A DNA stretch of 7,280 nt from an uncultured bacterium (GTDB taxonomy: Bacteria; Planctomycetota; UBA1135; UBA2386). Shown here piece by piece: positions 6,021 through 7,280 of the stretch. The DNA lies in the NCBI GenBank assembly GCA_938003515.1, contig CALKYL010000295.1:1-7280 (forward strand), given 5' to 3'. Below the pieces are notes generated by a model. The model was not told the DNA's origin. It searched no databases and saw only the letters and a list, made by a program, of their open reading frames with translations. How positions within the stretch are numbered: the stretch's first letter is position 1; each line of letters starts with the position of its first letter. A program made the translations under genes and the position numbers.

Positions 6021-6356
6021 GTGAAGAAGAAGCTCAAGGACGCGCTGCACCGCTTCAAGATCGAAGCCTTCAAGATGACGCACCACAGTCCCGAGGAGCA
6101 GGAGGACGTGGCGCGGGAGATCCTCGAGCACACGTCGGAGGCGCTGGACAACGCCTACTACTTCCACTTCGACAAGGACAAGGACGTCAGCGCGCACCGC
6201 GTCGAGACCTTCCAGATGATCAAGAGCGTCGCGCTCGAGACCATCCTGCCGCCGGTCGTCGAGAAGCTGATGCGCCGCATCACGGTGCTCGAGCACACCA
6301 ACGCCAGCATGATCAAGCTGCTCGACGAGTTGATGGAAGCGCTCTCGGAGGACTGA
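6021..6356 (+). CDS. Uncharacterised small helical protein, 111 residues
   Basis: I do not recognise this family. The product is 111 residues, charged and apparently all-helical and cytoplasmic: no signal peptide or membrane segment is visible. It opens with a Lys-rich MKKKLKDALHRFK, followed by an acidic SPEEQEDVAREILEH stretch. A short DKDKD turn lies in the middle. The C-terminal third (RRITVLEHTNASMIKLL and on) has hydrophobic spacing that could form a helix pair or short coiled coil. The start is GTG at 6021, with AGGAG at 6011-6015 five bases upstream, which supports it as a real gene. Its TGA (6354-6356) is followed at once by the kinase start, so the two are probably translated together. 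A role in fatty-acid or sugar metabolism is not shown. Confidence 0.8.
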   Translation: MKKKLKDALHRFKIEAFKMTHHSPEEQEDVAREILEHTSEALDNAYYFHFDKDKDVSAHRVETFQMIKSVALETILPPVVEKLMRRITVLEHTNASMIKLLDELMEALSED

Positions 6357-7280
6357 GTGCGCACCGTCCTGACCGGAGACCTCGGCGGCACCAAGTGCCG
6401 CTTCGCGCTGGTCTCGGAGGACTACGGCGTGCACTGCGTGCAGCGCGTCGACACGGTCCGTCAGCGGGAGCCGGTCCTCGAGACGATGCGCTCGGCGATC
6501 GAGCGCGTGCTGGACCGGCGCGCCGACGCCGACGCCGACCTCGACGAGCCCGCGGCGATCGGCATCGGCATGGCCGGCGTCGTGCCGCCGTCCGGCGGCC
6601 GCATCACCTACGCGCCGAACCTGCCGCTCGGCGGCTTCCCGCTCGGCGACTTCCTCGGCGAGCGCTTCGGGCTGCCGGCGACGCTGCTGAACGACGGCCG
6701 CGCGAGCGCGTGGGGCGAGTTCCTGCGCGGGCACGCGTCGGGACGCGATCCGCTCCTGTGCCTGTTCTTCGGCACGGGCATCGGCATCGGGCTGATCGTC
6801 GACCAGAAGCCCTACGGCGGCGCGACGAACGCGGCGGGCGAGATCGGACACACGGTGTTCCGGCCGGGCGGCCGGGTCTGTCCGTGCGGCCGCGTCGGGC
6901 ACTTCGAGGCCTACTGCGGCGGGCGCGCGATCACCGAGCGCGCGCAGGAGCGGCTCGGCGACGCCCCGGACGGCAAGTGGAGCGTCGGCGACGTGGTCGC
7001 GTGCGCCGACGGCGGCGGGGCGCGGGCCGACGACGCGCGGCAGGTGCTCGAAGAGGCCGCCGAGGCCGCGTGCGCGCTGGTCGAGAACTGCTGCACGCTG
7101 CTCAACCCGAGCGCCGTCGTGCTCGGCGGCGGGGTGCTGACCGGCTGGCCGCGGCTGCGCGAACGCATCGAGGACCACGTGCGGCAGCACTGCGCCGAGC
7201 CGATCCAGAAGGACCTGCGCTTCGTCGACAGCCTGGGCGGTTCGGACGCGATCCTGTGGGGCGCCGCCGCGGCGACCGGC
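6357..7280 (+). CDS. ROK-family sugar kinase, probable glucokinase (3'-partial)
   Basis: ROK kinases phosphorylate sugars with ATP; many are glucokinases, others act on N-acetyl amino sugars or are repressors. This product lacks a DNA-binding N-terminus, which favours an enzyme. Seen in order: GDLGGTK phosphate motif (residues 7-13), catalytic Asp113 in NDGRASAWGE, GTGIGIGL from residue 139, GEIGH with His165, and a zinc motif with Cys175 and Cys177 (CPCGRVGHFE). The third cysteine usual in this motif is a histidine here (His182), itself a possible zinc ligand. The frame is open for 308 codons to the window end. ROK proteins are usually about 300-320 residues, so only a few are missing. The GTG at 6357 directly follows the previous stop in the same frame; GGAGG at 6347-6351 is a strong site five bases upstream. 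Substrate is not certain. Confidence 0.88.
   Translation, partial: MRTVLTGDLGGTKCRFALVSEDYGVHCVQRVDTVRQREPVLETMRSAIERVLDRRADADADLDEPAAIGIGMAGVVPPSGGRITYAPNLPLGGFPLGDFLGERFGLPATLLNDGRASAWGEFLRGHASGRDPLLCLFFGTGIGIGLIVDQKPYGGATNAAGEIGHTVFRPGGRVCPCGRVGHFEAYCGGRAITERAQERLGDAPDGKWSVGDVVACADGGGARADDARQVLEEAAEAACALVENCCTLLNPSAVVLGGGVLTGWPRLRERIEDHVRQHCAEPIQKDLRFVDSLGGSDAILWGAAAATG

Noticed and set aside
5970..7190. Minus-strand frame opposite the ROK kinase and the 111-residue gene
   Set aside because: The + strand carries complete ROK motifs in order. The antisense product is low-complexity and without motifs.

Overview
This window is high-GC bacterial DNA (roughly 70% G+C by eye) from what looks like an Illumina draft or metagenome contig. 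The first 49 bases are not genomic: they match the 3' part of the Illumina P5/TruSeq universal adapter, so real sequence starts at about base 50, inside a gene. The genes look like those of a high-GC Gram-negative-type lineage, for example Myxococcota/Deltaproteobacteria or Planctomycetota. The phylum cannot be fixed from this sequence alone.

Every gene is on the + strand. In order they are: the C-terminal part of alanyl-tRNA synthetase (alaS, 51-800); a short gap with a GC hairpin and a plausible sigma-70-type promoter (801-939); ribosomal protein L32 (rpmF, 940-1128); PlsX (1286-2359); FabH, broken by a frame change near 3060-3115 (2373-3361); FabG (3399-4175); acyl carrier protein (acpP, 4341-4586); FabF (4646-5884); an unrecognised 111-residue helical protein (6021-6356); and a ROK-family sugar kinase that runs off the end (6357-7280).

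The core is the conserved bacterial fatty-acid and phospholipid cluster rpmF-plsX-fabH-(fabD)-fabG-acpP-fabF. FabH starts acyl chains on ACP, FabG reduces the beta-keto group, FabF elongates, ACP carries the intermediates, and PlsX converts acyl-ACP to acyl-phosphate for phospholipid synthesis. Two usual members are absent: fabD (between fabH and fabG) and the DUF177/yceD gene that often precedes rpmF.

No CRISPR array, transposon, tRNA, rRNA or phage-like gene was seen, and no clear novel system. The points most worth a second look are the adapter at the start, the frame break in fabH with all three catalytic residues kept, the missing fabD, the unknown gene coupled to the kinase, and several non-coding signals: a perfect 9-bp hairpin between acpP and fabF, an imperfect 23-nt tandem repeat upstream of acpP, and a plsX start with no Shine-Dalgarno. 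No gap between genes exceeds about 165 bases.
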